A stretch of DNA of 64,000 nt. Source: Styela clava. Its lineage: Eukaryota > Chordata > Ascidiacea > Stolidobranchia > Styelidae. Every line of letters begins with the position of its first letter. The first letter of the stretch is position 1. The stretch spans positions 20,301,083 through 20,365,082 of the forward strand of contig NC_135258.1 of assembly GCF_964204865.1 (NCBI RefSeq), read 5' to 3'. The position numbers were made by a program, and so were the translations under genes. Below are positions 47,244 through 60,353 of the stretch, one piece after another. Below the pieces are notes generated by a model. The model was not told the DNA's origin and made no database searches. It was given only the letters and a program-made list of their open reading frames with translations.

Positions 47244-50200
47244 TTCCAGACCAGTTCCAGCGGACATGTAATCAGTCCGCCAATAGCAATAAGCTCCGAA
47301 TAAATGATTCTAGAGTCAGTTTTTACCACTTTATTTTGTTTTTGGCTGTTTGATAAAATATTCAGTCAAGGTATGACGCTACCAAGACACTGTTATATAA
47401 ACCAACTTTGGACATCTATATTTGGTGCAGCTGCGAATATCAGAGTAATAACGAGGAGGGCGAGATGTTATGGAATAGCTAATGACTGAACTTGAATATA
47501 ACGCTGAAGATCTTGCATCGCTGGAGATAAGTAATACGTGATAAAAATTGCGGGAGTTAATTCTCCAACACTGTATCTAAAACTTTTTAATCTATACAAA
47601 AATACAGTTGGCCATATTAGTGGATGCTTATTCAAAGTTTTGTTTGAGTAAAAAGCCCGGAATTAAGGTGAACACAGTATTTATAAAACGGGACATCAAA
47701 CAATGGAAATTCTTGAGGAAACATTTATTGACAACCTCTAATCAGTGACGAGCTGGAAAAATCGTAACAACCGGAACGCACCTAATTCGCAAAAATGTAA
47801 TATAATTACAACGCGACGCGGACGTTTACAGAAAGATTTGTCTGTTCTAAGACAGAGCCGAAGAAATTCTAAATATATGTCTGTGTAAAATTACAAGAAT
47901 ATTCAAGCAATTCAATACAAATGTTATTATTAGAAAGTTATAGGATGAATTTCCATGGGGTCAAAGATCGGGGAAACATCTATATTACATGTTTGTTACT
48001 TCTGTACTAATTATTTGCGCGATGTGATGTAAAACGAATTACGATGTGACAAAATATGATTTATCAACTAAGTGTACCAGAAAAACTAGACTTTCTGTAG
48101 CCTAATTTTATTTCAACAACAGGAACGCAAATGCAATATAACGTCCAACAACCGGAACGCCGTTCCGGTGCGTTCCGGCTATAGCCCACCCTGCCTCTAA
48201 TCTCTTGTTGAAATGTCACACGACAAGAATATGAAAAAGTATACAAAAACTCGCTGCGTCAGGTATTGTAGTTTTGGGCTGTGGATTAGGAGTATGCATG
48301 GACTTAACATAATTTTTAGCTTGAAATATTCGCTTCAAAGTAGTGATCTTCTGGGAGTTCCATGGCCAAAATCAGAACGGGTTAATAGAGAATAATCAGA
48401 TTCGCAGTTTTCTTGTTTAGTATCTGAGAAATTCATATTCTTAAGGACAAGCCATTGCGTAGGCCGTAGAATATAGTTTTAGTAAGCTGTAACTGATAGG
48501 TTTTATGATGAAGCGCGAATACAAAATTGCTTTAAGTTAACAAAAATGTAACCCCAGAATCGACATCTAGGAAATCCTGTAAATAATACGGCCTATTTGA
48601 GAGCGGATGGATATTGAAAATGACGTCGATTTAACGATAGAATGACTTTTTTATCATTATGATAAAGTGTGACTAGATACGTAAGCTCGAATTTTAGGAA
48701 CGTCTAACTTAGCGTAATTTTATCAGAGTATCATTATTTTTCTATATATATCAGAGTAGTAGTGAGGCATTTATAGAAGCCTGTTACAATTTTTTCAGTA
48801 ACAGTTTAAGAAAAGTTTGAATATAATTGACTAGCACCGACAGAATCATATTCTTTGAACCGGAAACAGTGGCGATTTCAGTGAACAACATTTCGCATAC
48901 ATCTGGAAGGTCCTGGAGATTAGACATTTGGTATACAATTTGGATTAACTTGTTAAAAAGAATTCGCTTTGTCATTCCACAGCATAGTTTTTGTTTTCTT
49001 TCCCGCTTTGCATCCGCTAGTCGTTGGGTTCCTTTTTTGAGTTTGATAAAGAAATACCCTAAAACGGCGATCAATCAAGTTCATATTAGTTGCTTATATT
49101 CCATTCTGTGTTTTTACTGGTATAGTTTGGTGGGTCAAGCTTCGGGTGAATGCGATGAAAAAACCCGCGAACTAGAAAAAACTTTCAAATGCTAAAGACG
49201 ATGCTAAGATAACCATGACAGTTCTCGTGAAGATTGTAATTTATGCCTTGAAGAGAAAAGGAGATGATTTCTGTACAGTGTACACTGCGACCCTACGGGG
49301 CATGTGATCAAACAACTAGTGCAAATGCGATAGCGCAACACTAGATGCATCAACGACAACACAAACCAGAATGGGTATGGATATTTTCATCGTCGTCACG
49401 GTTTAAATTCATATATTTTACGTGCGCGTTGTCTGAAATATATCCCTTACATGGTCTTTTCATGCCTCAAGCCAAGTTCAAACATCTGACAGGCCACGTC
49501 AGACCAGTATGGCTCGTGTCTGATCTGAGGTCTAGTTACTCTGCTTTCAATATCCCATATTGGCTTTGCTCATAACAATAAACACGGGTCACAGCGTATT
49601 TAGCAACGGCTACACGCTCCCTGTGGGTAATATGACGCTATCTTTTGATATTTGCATTATGAATGACATCTTACTGACAGCTTATTTCCTTCGAAATTTC
49701 TTTTATTTCACTCGTGTTAAAATTTTCGAGTCTCACTGTTTTTGACCCCCCAATTTGATGATGCTCTGTGTATGCATTCCTACACAGACACGAATATAAA
49801 AATTAATTGCTTTTTCGTTGTACTCTAGAATACTGAGATAGGATACGTCAACATTCTACATACTACTCTTTCAGCATACCAATAAATCTAAAAAACTCCC
49901 AACTTTTCATGTGAGATTGAAAAAATTTTATATTTGAAAAGATAAATTTTTAGTAAGTTTACATAAAGGAAAAGTGCCTTGAATGAATGAAATAAAAAAA
50001 GTCGATCTACAATATTTGGTGTGCAGGATTGAAGATTCAAATCGTTGTCTTGTCATGTTTCCATATCAGTAATTTGAAATTAGCAAATATCAATTTAATT
50101 TAATTCAAATACCGTATGAAAATATAAAATTGATAAAATACTAATAATAGTTTTATCGAAAATTACATGATTATTCAACGTAAACGTATGATGACACTGT

Positions 50201-50405
50201 TTTAAGAAGGGAATTAACTTTAAAATTTGATTAAATTCAGCAAATCATTGAGTATGAATTTTTTGTAAAGAAATAGCTTTCATCAAATCAAATCTGAATA
50301 TTGTTTAGGTATCAAAACGTAGGTTTATTAGAAAATAATGTTCCATGACTAATTGAAGATTTATATAACATTGTGAGGAAATTGTGATATAGGGTAAAAT
50401 GTGTA
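47244..50405. other. intergenic region between the transposon nest and the caveolins
   Basis: Contains GGAACGC/GCGTTCC repeats between 47765 and 48195 that look like another decayed terminal-repeat element ending near CAGGGTGGGC on the - strand. A 96-codon - strand frame is listed separately. Nothing else could be supported. Confidence 0.5.
48784..49074 (-). other. unassigned 96-codon open frame
   Basis: The frame has a basic stretch (KRERKQKLCCGMTKR) followed by an amphipathic, Leu-rich end (LPDVCEMLFTEIATVSGSK, then VNYIQTFLKLLLKKL) and a stop codon. Its composition is more protein-like than its neighbours', but no family was recognised. An acceptor-like GTTTTAG lies near its start, so it might be a terminal exon or a transposon remnant. 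Confidence 0.2.
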
Positions 50406-52090
50406 TTATTCTTTTCGCACTGTCATTGCAACTCGGACTCGACTCAAAACCAGGCCAATAGACTCGAAACAAGGATCCAATACTGTACCAACGCAAGCTC
50501 CCCATAATTTTCCAACGAAACCAATCTGAAATATATAAAAAAGAATATTATCATAGCACCGATTAAAATGCATTTTTATATTGTTTTCAGGTGATAACGT
50601 AACAATGTCACGTGTTTGGCAACGCTGGGTTTAAATAATGATATAGAGAAAATACAGACTAAAATATCAAATTCACAATTCAACTGCAAACTATTGTTGC
50701 ACAGAACGATAAATTCGTTACGAAATATCCTCAGATAGATATTTGAAATCTACGTCATGCTTGTGGTGTAACACCCATTTATATTATTTTAGTATGAAAG
50801 CTTTAGTATAAAAGATAATCATATTTATTAAAGTACAGTATGTTACTTCAGCAATAGTCAAATCAAAGAAAACTACATTTTCATCATTTTCAGAAATACT
50901 ATCACGAAATGAAAAAATGTTTGCAACAATTCTACAAGTTCGGATAATAATATTACCTTGATGATGAATGAACGAATGCATGGCGTGATGCACCATACGC
51001 TGCAGAAAGCGAGACACGAGAAGTAGATACCCCAAAATAATGAGATTGGGATTCCAAAAATTAACGACATGACTTGGTAGATCCAATATTTTGTAAGTGA
51101 ATAGACCTTGTAGCTTGTTCCCCATACAGTCTCGAAACTGTGAGCTCCGGATGGTTCCGCGATAATGTCGGCAAAATTAACCTTCGTAAAAGTGAACAAA
51201 TGTCTTTTTAAAAGATGTAAGTAGCTAACAAAGTACTATAAAGAAATAAAGCTGCCAGTTCAAATAAAGCTTAGTTTGCATATACAGCACTTTGGTTTAG
51301 TGATCGTTAGTGCACGCATATTTGCAGTTTATCACGTTCCATTGTCATTTATGAACGACATTGCGATCAATATGGCGTACATGGAAATAAAATGTAATAA
51401 AGATTATCTAGATCAGATAAGCGATATCTCATGCCACTATAGTTAATGCTCAGGAGTAATCTCAGTAATTTCACCAAAAAGAATTTTATTTTTACAATAG
51501 TGTCGAGCATTACCTAAATTGCATATATACAACAACAAGAATGAGGAGTCATTTTCGTGTAATCAACTTTTTGTTGTTCTTATTATGAAAAAATAAAACC
51601 ATAAATGTTTTATTTTTTGAATAATTACGTTTACGATCCAATAAACGGTCAATAAATTTTGAATTTCAGCATTAGTTAATCCTTTTTAATACCTTCAATA
51701 ACCAAGTTCCACTCTGGTATGAGAGCTTTGATAACAAAATCTATAATTAAATATAGATAGCGTTTAACATACCTTCACATCCTCGTGAATATTGTTGGGA
51801 TCTCTATTGTCGTAGTCGATAGAATCCGCTTTTTCTGAAGGCTGTTTTGACGTTGGCTGATCTACGTTAACTCCGTCATCCATTTCGATGGATTCCATAC
51901 CAGCATCATCGATATGCATGCTAACTGGGTCTCCCTCAGATCTTTGGCTTTCGTTCATTGATTGTGGTCCAGATCTTTGACTGAAGTTTGGATCTGCACC
52001 TCCAGATCTTTGACTATCAACGGGCATCATTTCTATCTCCGATTTTCTTTCCAAAGATTTACGGGAACCACTCAAGTTACCAGAATCCAT
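50406..52090 (-). CDS. caveolin, paralogue A, 3 exons
   Basis: Exons 52090-51773, 51181-50957, 50525-50406; phase 0 throughout, 220 aa. The long acidic, Ser-rich N-terminus contains three SQRS(G/E) repeats. The caveolin core follows: FADIIAEP (109-116, matching the family signature FEDVIAEP), the scaffolding segment SFETVWGTSYKVYSLTKYW (121-139), the hydrophobic hairpin (about 141-172, with GIPISLFWGIYFSCLAFC), a Cys-rich SVWCITPCIRSF block and a C-terminal amphipathic tail with LDPCFESIGL. Caveolins oligomerise in the cytoplasmic leaflet and shape caveolae; the Cys residues are candidate palmitoylation sites. It lies about 2.6 kb downstream of paralogue B on the same strand. Confidence 0.95.
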
Positions 52091-54739
52091 TCCGAGGTCT
52101 TAGTCCGACAAACGTATTTATATATTGTACGGAGGCTATCGACGCGAACCCACTGATGACATTACCGGCAACTCGATCAAGGCGATGGAATCTCCTTGTC
52201 AGCTGTCGAAACGTTTGCGCAGATGCGTCTCGGGAAAAACGATCAGTGTGTTAATGCATTATAATAACATGGAGAGAGTGAGAGTGCTGAAGAGATGTTA
52301 TCTTTTGGTCTCTCTTTTAAGTGCCACTTTTCTCACTCCAATAGATTGTGCGTTTGTGATAGCCAATGTTCTCTTATATCGTACTTAGTTGCATTCATTC
52401 ATTCAACCTGCCTCATATTGAACTCATTAAACATTGACAAGGTCTTATATTATTTTTAAATATTACTGGAAATCAAGCATGTTGTTCAGTGCAAAGCAAG
52501 TAGTTTTCGAAAAAAAAATACGCAAACGAACGAAACCTGCTTAAGAGAAGCAAACTTAATTTCGGATCTTGACATTTTTGCGATTATTTGCGATCTTACT
52601 TCGCTAGCAGTTTTGACTTTACCTATGGAATAATTTAAATATCGGGTGCGGTAAATTGTTTGTTCCTGCAGAGGTATCTAATCTATTGTCTATCCTTTGT
52701 ATTGTTAGGTCTTGCCAATTAATGTGAAATTTTCACAAATTATTTCATCTTTTCTGTCTCGAGTACGTCTGGACAAGACTATCTCTACAAATAGGAATGA
52801 ACGAAATCAATACACTTTTGTGTCATATATAGTATCATAATATCGCATTCGATATAATCATGCTTTTAGGGGTAATATAGGATTATGGCGATCGCTATAA
52901 TAATACCGATTTGATCGATTTTAGTTAATTGTAAATTTACGAATAAAACAAAGGAAAAGGTCCACAGTGTATTCGGATTTTCCTTTTAGTAACAAACTAC
53001 ATGATTGCATGGTACATCCATATAAAGACTTTTTCGGTCGTTAAAGCATGTGCACGATTTGATCATTAAATTTTAAAACTCTGGAGTATATCTGATACTA
53101 CTTGGTTCAAATGTTTTAACCTATAGAGTTTCTCGTACATCAACTAACTTTCTACCATGTCTTGCATTTCTTCGAACGAATATAGGGCCAAATAGCAATC
53201 GGCTGTCATTGTCATAGAAACTAAACTCAAAAAACATTGTCTAGAAGCATCTAATGCAACGCGATTCGCCCATTCTGTCGAATCATTCACACCCACCCGG
53301 AAGACGGAAAAGATGATAAGAAGGCTAAATAGCGTGGCAAGTTATGAAAGTATTTAATCCGACATTAATTTGATCTTGGATCAATTCAATCGAATGGGAT
53401 GACCATTTATGAAATACATGTACGGCGAACTGGGTACTTATAATTTTACATAAATAAAAAGCAATCTATTAATTTAGTTTTTAACTGAGCAATGAATAAA
53501 ATTCAGTCTCAGATTTACTACTATATGCCAGATGCATAAGAATCTGTGAATTTGATGAAGTTCTGCAAAATAAAAATGTTAAAATACGGGATGTAGGCAT
53601 AAATTGGGATATCAACTGAACTAAAATAGCCTACTTACTCTACTATCCATCTATTCTGTAAAATGTCACAGGTCTATTAGTGTGACGTGTGCTGTGCTTT
53701 TTTATTCGTTCCCCTTACACAGTAAATATATTTATTAATTATTTATTCTTTTCGCGCTTTAATTTAATATTAATTAAAATCCACTATTAATGATATTGTA
53801 TATATAACACGGCTCTATCGGATATTGTCGACAGCGTTTAAGCTCAACATTAACTCGAGCTCGGTTTGTTGTATCGTCTACATTTTGCATCCTTCAGCAA
53901 AGATGCAACGACATCGCACATTCAAGAAGATTAACACACACACGAACTCATCGCTCAATTAATTGTGTCCTGTTGAGACTTGACATACTTTTGCCAAACA
54001 CGAAAGTCTTATCTGATTCATAAGTGATAACTCCATAGGAGTTATATCCCCAATTAATAAAAATTGTAAAAAAGGTATTTTATTATAATCATACGGATGA
54101 ATATTTTATCCATTAATTAATATCTGCAATCTGCAGCAATTTAGAATAGCAGTAATCTCAAGCCCAAAATAGAAAAGTACAGCCACGACACTCTAGACAA
54201 GCATAGGTAAAAGAGAAATGATAATATATATATATGATAATTCCTGATTGTACCACATCGAATAACGTTAATGTGTACTAGAATGACATTCCATCAGCCG
54301 TCTAACATTTGAATTGCCCTCAATCGCTTGTAGCAACCTCAACTATCCTAAACCGCCCATTGGGTGAACATCGATTCTTCATTTCCTTCCACATCGATCT
54401 GACTAATTTACCCAAATGACACACACTTATTTTGCCAGAAAAATCCTATATTGACGGATATATATATTGTAAATGATTTTATTAAAAATACAAGAATATG
54501 TTACTGCTGAAAGTTATAGAATAAAAATAAAATAATTTCAAATATAATATTAAAATCACATATCAACCCCGGTTATTTTGCTGATTCTAATAAAATGACA
54601 TGAGAATTCAGCTAGACTAACAGAAACGTTCAATTACTCGATAAAAATTTGTGAATGTTGTTTGCGACAAGCTTCAGAATTTTATAATGTAAAAAATTTC
54701 TCAAAGTCTTTTTCCAAATCATATGTAACAATAAAAAAA
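52091..54739. other. spacer between the two caveolin genes
   Basis: 2.65 kb of AT-rich sequence without supported open frames or recognised repeats. It should contain the promoter of paralogue A and the 3' UTR of paralogue B. Confidence 0.6.
52115..52124 (-). promoter_or_regulatory. TATA-box-like TATATAAATA before caveolin A
   Basis: On the - strand this decamer ends 24 nt before the start codon. If functional it would place transcription start almost at the ATG; it may instead be chance in AT-rich DNA. Confidence 0.25.
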
Positions 54740-55732
54740 TTAAACAATAAATTTCTCAGTTCGGACACGCAAATTGCTGAAGATGAGTCCGAAGCTTTTG
54801 TAGAATGGATCGAAAATGGTAGAAATGCAGACCGACCAGAACCCACTGAGACATGACATATTGATGAGGTGTCCTCTTCTACATGGAGCAAATATCCAGA
54901 CGTTCACAGCAGCAAGAAAAGCGAAGATAATGCCCCAGATAAAAGCAAAAGGAATTCCACAGAAGAAAGTAGTGATCGAATAACAGCATGCTCGGCCGAA
55001 ACCAAAAACTTCATGACTAAGATGCCAAGATACCTTGGGAGTGTAGAAACCTTCGGGCTCATTTATGATGTTTTCGAATCCAACCTGAAATATAAAGTAT
55101 ATATATTTAGATTTTAGATTAGCAAAAGTATAGGCTATATATATTCAAAATGGTGATTTCTTAATTGGCGGTGTTTGATTACAAAGACTTTCCAGCCAAA
55201 ACTGATAAATTGGCTCGTTTGACTGTACTTATCGACGAAGATTCACGATTTTGAATGAGAATTGAAGATATATTAAAACGCTTCGATACCAAATATTCTT
55301 TTGATATATACGTGTAAAAATTCTACTGCCATCATCATGGGACAATGCGATTTTGGATAATTAAGGCTCAAAGGTATTCATGCTTTTAAATGCGCAATAG
55401 GTATTAAATGAATGAATAGGCTATATACTACGATTGGATATGTGAATAAGCGAGAAGAATAGTATTACCTTTAATTCTTCATTGACTCTTTCTGGATCTC
55501 TATCTTCTCTGGATTTAAATGCTCTAACCGGCAAATGCAAACCTTTTAAACCTTTCTTTTTCTTTTGTACTGGTTCGGTTTCAATAACAACCTCGTCTCC
55601 ATTTTCGGCCATTGACAACTTTGCTAAAGACCCTTGCAAAGATTCAGCTTTGGCTGATTCGTTATCTTTGATTTGGGCCGGGTCTTCAACTGGACTTCTT
55701 CTGACAATAGGAGCATCTCCAGCGGAATCCAT
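54740..55732 (-). CDS. caveolin, paralogue B, 2 exons
   Basis: Exons 55732-55469 and 55084-54740, phase 0, 202 aa. The N-terminal 88 residues are charged with a KKKKGLKG stretch. Exon 2 encodes the core: FENIINEP (91-98), the scaffolding region ending in HEVFGFGRACCYS, the hydrophobic hairpin CGIPFAFIWGIIFAFLAAVN, VWIFAPCRRG and a tail with TIFDPFYKSFGLIFSNLRV. The order matches paralogue A segment by segment, so both are products of a duplication, but the sequences are strongly diverged. The intron after the hairpin in paralogue A is absent here. Only the first intron, just before the FxxIIxEP signature, is shared. Confidence 0.93.
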
Positions 55733-57351
55733 TCTGTATTCAAGATGTTATACTTACCGAACAAAACTTTCTTGCATTGACTTATTGCTTTCTAACCGGC
55801 TTACTCTCCCGTTGCTGATGTCTTGATTCAAAGTGAATGCTTTTTCCCTCAGGACTTCTTGTTTTAATATGACGCAGAGGCAACTGGTTAGCTCCTCGAA
55901 TGGGTGGTAAATATATTAAAGAAACAAAAACGATAGTCGGCGTTGATGAGATCTGCACGCATTTGACACTTCTTTAGAGGCGACATTGCTTTTCCATACA
56001 GCAGTATTTATGTATTGTTAACATTGATGGGCTAATTCCACCATCAACAAAGGTGTCGATCACTCCGACAGACAATTTGTCTCAAGCTATCTGTTCACAT
56101 TGAAAACTGTTGACTTTGGATGCTTGATTGTAGGTGGAGATTGTCCATAGAGTAGTTATGTACAAGATCTGATAATTTTAGACTTTATAATTGAATGACC
56201 ACAGTGGATAAACAATGCTTTGTACTGTCTGTGTTTACTTCTTTTACTCGACTCATCCTTTAAATGTAAAACGCTTTATTTTTCACAAGGAAATAGGGAA
56301 ACGTCCTCATGTGAGGAAACTCGCGAATCAAGCGAAATGATGCCACAATGACAGGGTACGTTTAGTTTGGGGTTTATTCACATTTTCACAGTCAAGAATA
56401 AATAAATAATCACAACCCAAGCCCAAATTCAAATGTTCCGCTGTTAACACTGAAACTATATTGACATAGAAAGGCAATTTTTCGTTTTTGCTCGTAGTGC
56501 GCACATTCCATCGCAGACCCAACTCGGCTATTTCACCGGCGGTAGACCAAAACAAGAGACACGCTTCGAAGTTTGTATAATCCCAAAGGGACGATATATA
56601 GATAGAGACTGCTATCATTTTGAAAGATACATAGCCTACTTGTTATGATAAAAACATCATTAGGTAATGTGACACTGTCTCAAGTAATTTTACTCGGATT
56701 TGCGAGAGAAACAAATTGAAAATTTCTAAATAAAAAAAGAAATCAGAGCATGTATTCAGGGCCGGATCAACCCTTTCATAAACATGGGAGTTAGTTGGAT
56801 TCCTCGTTTCATTTATTGTACAGCAACCAATCAAAACTAAACGATATTAACAAATACGTACACGAAGTTTTTACTTCGACATTGAAAGACATTCGACCAA
56901 GCTTGTTAATAGCTTCATTGTCTCCTTTTTTAACATTTCAATGCAGATTTGATCTAATAAATAGAACGTTCTCTATCTCACTATATGACTAATGTCTGGT
57001 TCAATACGTCAAGGATTGCCATTTTGTCCACAATTATCCAGATTTACCAAAGATATATCTAGAATTATATTGATCCCTCAACAAAATATATTTACTGGCA
57101 TTGGTGAGTCTATTCTTGATGATTGTAAGTATTTCTTAATTTTTTAGACTTGAAAATCAGCAAGAAGCTAGCGTCTGAATCATTAGATGGGTTTAGGAAT
57201 GCAGCGTCATCTGCACCTGTCCGCATGCATTTTAAACGAATGAATGTGATAACATAATTTCTCTCCATAGGTTTGAAAGACTCTATAAGGTAGAAAAAAT
57301 ACAGCTTGGCAATCTCTGACTCATATTTGTATAAAAAGATGCTTCAACTGG
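55733..57351. other. intergenic region between caveolin B and DDRGK1
   Basis: Promoter side of caveolin B and 3' flank of DDRGK1. No supported gene; the - strand frame at 56328-56618 shows no recognised feature. Confidence 0.6.
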
Positions 57352-60300
57352 TTAAAGTGAGTTCTTATGACTTTGTTGCAAGTCTATAAGTTTGTTACTC
57401 TCGGCTGCAATATCACTTATTGCAACTCTGCCACGGCGTTTCACAAAGGAAGCAACGGCTTGCAACTCATCCATAGTAATGTATATCAATTTTCCTCGGT
57501 CGTCGATCACTCCTGAAATATTTCAAAAAAAGTCATAGATCTTCTCACCTATTTTTGGCATACATTTTACCAGATATGATCCTATGGTTTAGTAATTCAC
57601 CTTATAAGTACTCTTTCTACATTCACACAGTGGTATAAAACAGTAACTTTCCAACGGTATTCTGCGTAAAATTGTTGCTTTCCATTTTTTGACATATTTT
57701 ATGGTAAAAAATCAATAAGCTTGTATTTGCGAGGAAATAAGAGTCTCCGGAATCAGATTTAGGACCTCATGACATAACAATAGACATTTATTCAATCAAT
57801 AGGATTTGTCAGTAGTTAAGTAGTTTGTCGACATTCTCATAATGCATACCGCACGAATGATAGATGATTGAGTAGAATGACTGGAAGGTAAAAATGCTAG
57901 AAACAGAACTGTGTGTGTCCCTGCCGGAATATAAGACTTGTTTCCATTGAGGCACGCCTATTTCTAGCTACCAACAACCTGTTTTAGACAATTCTCAGTG
58001 ATGTTTCAGTATTTTGCGGTCTGAATTTAAACAAACTGTAACTTGTATTTTAGCTCGTTGTAGTTCAGCGTATATACGCTATTGGTCTTACAACTAATTT
58101 CTTTCAATGAAAAATGATTATAGAGATAGGAATTGACTACTTTTGTAATGTTTCACCTGTAATAGATTCATCCTCTAATAAATCTTTCACTCGATCAATC
58201 GCCTCTTGTGTTCGCATGCCGAAATGAGAAGCCAAATCTTCGAGCAAAACAACCTTATTTTCCTTTAAATTAATTACATGACAATAAGTTAGAAATCGTA
58301 AACGCTTCATGAATATACTAGTTATTAACTTAATGCCTGGTTTCATTTCAATGCACGCCACCGAGTGATAAACCATTTAGACCTGACATGGGCAAACTAC
58401 GGCCCGCGAGTCAAATCCGTCCCGTTGTGTAATTCAATCTGACCCGCATTCTGCTGCCAGAACCAAACTAAATTTTGATGTTTAGCTAAAAAAAATAGCT
58501 CAATAAATTTGTTGAAATTGCGATTAAATTTAGTTTTGGCACGAGGCTCATTGTTTTCCGCTTTTGCATTTGTAACACTACAAATAAAGTTCAAAAAATA
58601 TAATTTTATACGTCACACTTACACGGCCCGCCAGTAAAGTTGAACAAATTTTTTATAGATAGACGCATAATCAACGTTCGCCATTTCAATTTTAAAATTG
58701 ATAAGTAGTGACGAAAAAAAGGAATTACTTTTATATAATCAATAAATATCTGCAATTTAGATTGTTCTTGTTCTTCATCGTCATTTTCACACTGGCCTTC
58801 TTCGTCTATTTCAAATGATTTTTTCATTTCAAGGTACAGTTCATGATCCTCTCTTTCTTTTTGCTCCTTAACTAGTCTTTCTTCTTCTTCCTTCAAAATA
58901 GGAGGAAATAGAAATATTTAGAGCAATGACCAAGTATATTAAGCCAAAATTGGTTGTCCATCATGGTGGTAGAAAACTTTCGCAATTTTAGAGATTCAAA
59001 ATTGAGCAAATTTGTCTCAGGAAGCGTAACAAACTGTAATCAAAATATTCCCCCTCTTATAAACGTCTTTGAGTACTAAACAATCGGTGAACAATCGGTT
59101 CAGCAGTTGAAGAAACTAAACATTTTTTGTCTTAATATCACTAACAAAAATAAATTTATTTATCCCATTGTGAAAACAACAAAAAACACAATACCACACT
59201 TATACTCACTTTTTGCTTCTCAAACTCTATTTGTTTTGCTTCTTTAATTTTCCTCAATTCCTCCTCTTCTATTTGTCGCTTCTTTCTTTCTCCTCTTTCC
59301 GCTTCAACCATTTCTCTCAGTTTTCTTTTTTCCTCCTTTTCTTGTATTTTTTTCAACTTTTTTGCACCGATTTTTTCAGCTGGACCTTTTTCATCGTCAT
59401 TTTCTATTTCTTCGATGGCGTCTCCTTGTTGATGACTACAAAATGAATGATTGATATGAAGTTATTGTAACATGGGATTTTTCAAAATATGTAATATTAC
59501 GTATAACATTATTTCTTCATAATTGAGCCAAACTGACATACTTTCAAAGAATATCGGAACTCAATTGAGCGTATTTTTCATTTCGAGAACAACGTCTCGT
59601 CGAGGCTCGGCACTTCGAATAGTGCATCAGCACTAAATTGTGAAGCCATCCAATATGCCACAGCCTTAAAATTCAATAAGAAAAATACTGAGTTGGAATC
59701 TGTAACCCCAGCCATTGCTGAACATATCATGAACTGTTGGCATACTTGGTAGATTCCTGTATTCTTGCGCGTATATTTCTCCTTCGACGGACGACGTCGG
59801 CATTAGCGTCACGAGACTCGTCTGTTCGCTTGTCACTTTTATGGTCGCCTGTATGAAAAATAATATATATATATACATATATAAACAATATGTAGTATAT
59901 TGAAGAAATTTTAACTAATACATAAGTAAAGATATTTTGGAAGTAAACTAGATAGCTGACACCTTCATAATTAAAAATGAAATGCAAAAATAGCCAAAAA
60001 AATTATTTAGGCAGTGTTTCATGCGTCATTGTTGAGCAAAATAACCTCCTTCACAATACCTTCCACTGCATGTTGTTTCATGAACGATTTGAAATCAGTC
60101 GTCGGATCTGGACGGTTGTAACCTTTCAAAAATAATACGATGGCATAAGAATGGTATAACAAATCGTCTGGTAAAATAGTTATACTCATTTGTTTACAAA
60201 AACGTTACCTCGAAGCTTCCACATTAAAAAGAATATTCCGGAAACGATGAAAACGACGTAAAAGATCATTACGTAGAACATATTTTCCTTCGATGGACCA

Positions 60301-60353
60301 AAATTGATTCCATAGTTTGATTCATCAAAATTATCTTGGCTACTTTCGTCCAT
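57352..60353 (-). CDS. DDRGK1: DDRGK1 / UFBP1, UFMylation adaptor, 7 exons
   Basis: Exons 60353-60209, 60122-60060, 59848-59746, 59435-59210, 58890-58729, 58262-58157, 57512-57352; phases join to 321 aa (human 314). This ER-anchored protein binds UFL1 and CDK5RAP3 in the UFM1 E3 ligase complex used in ribosome quality control and ER-phagy. Visible: a short luminal N-terminus, one membrane segment (about 25-44), a basic RRRRN stretch, the conserved [18 protein letters not shown], a long Glu/Lys/Arg coiled coil (about 105-230) and the winged-helix C-terminus with [20 protein letters not shown] and [12 protein letters not shown]. The Lys of the DDRGK motif (about K276) corresponds to the human UFMylation site K267. 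No broken feature; intron 5 carries a hAT remnant. Confidence 0.95.
58386..58640. mobile_element. decayed hAT-like remnant in DDRGK1 intron 5
   Basis: Left part CATGGGCAAACTACGGCCCG and a right part ACGGCCCGCCAGTAAAG recall the CGGCCCGC-containing hAT ends elsewhere in the window. Terminal CAG and a target duplication are not clear. Confidence 0.45.
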
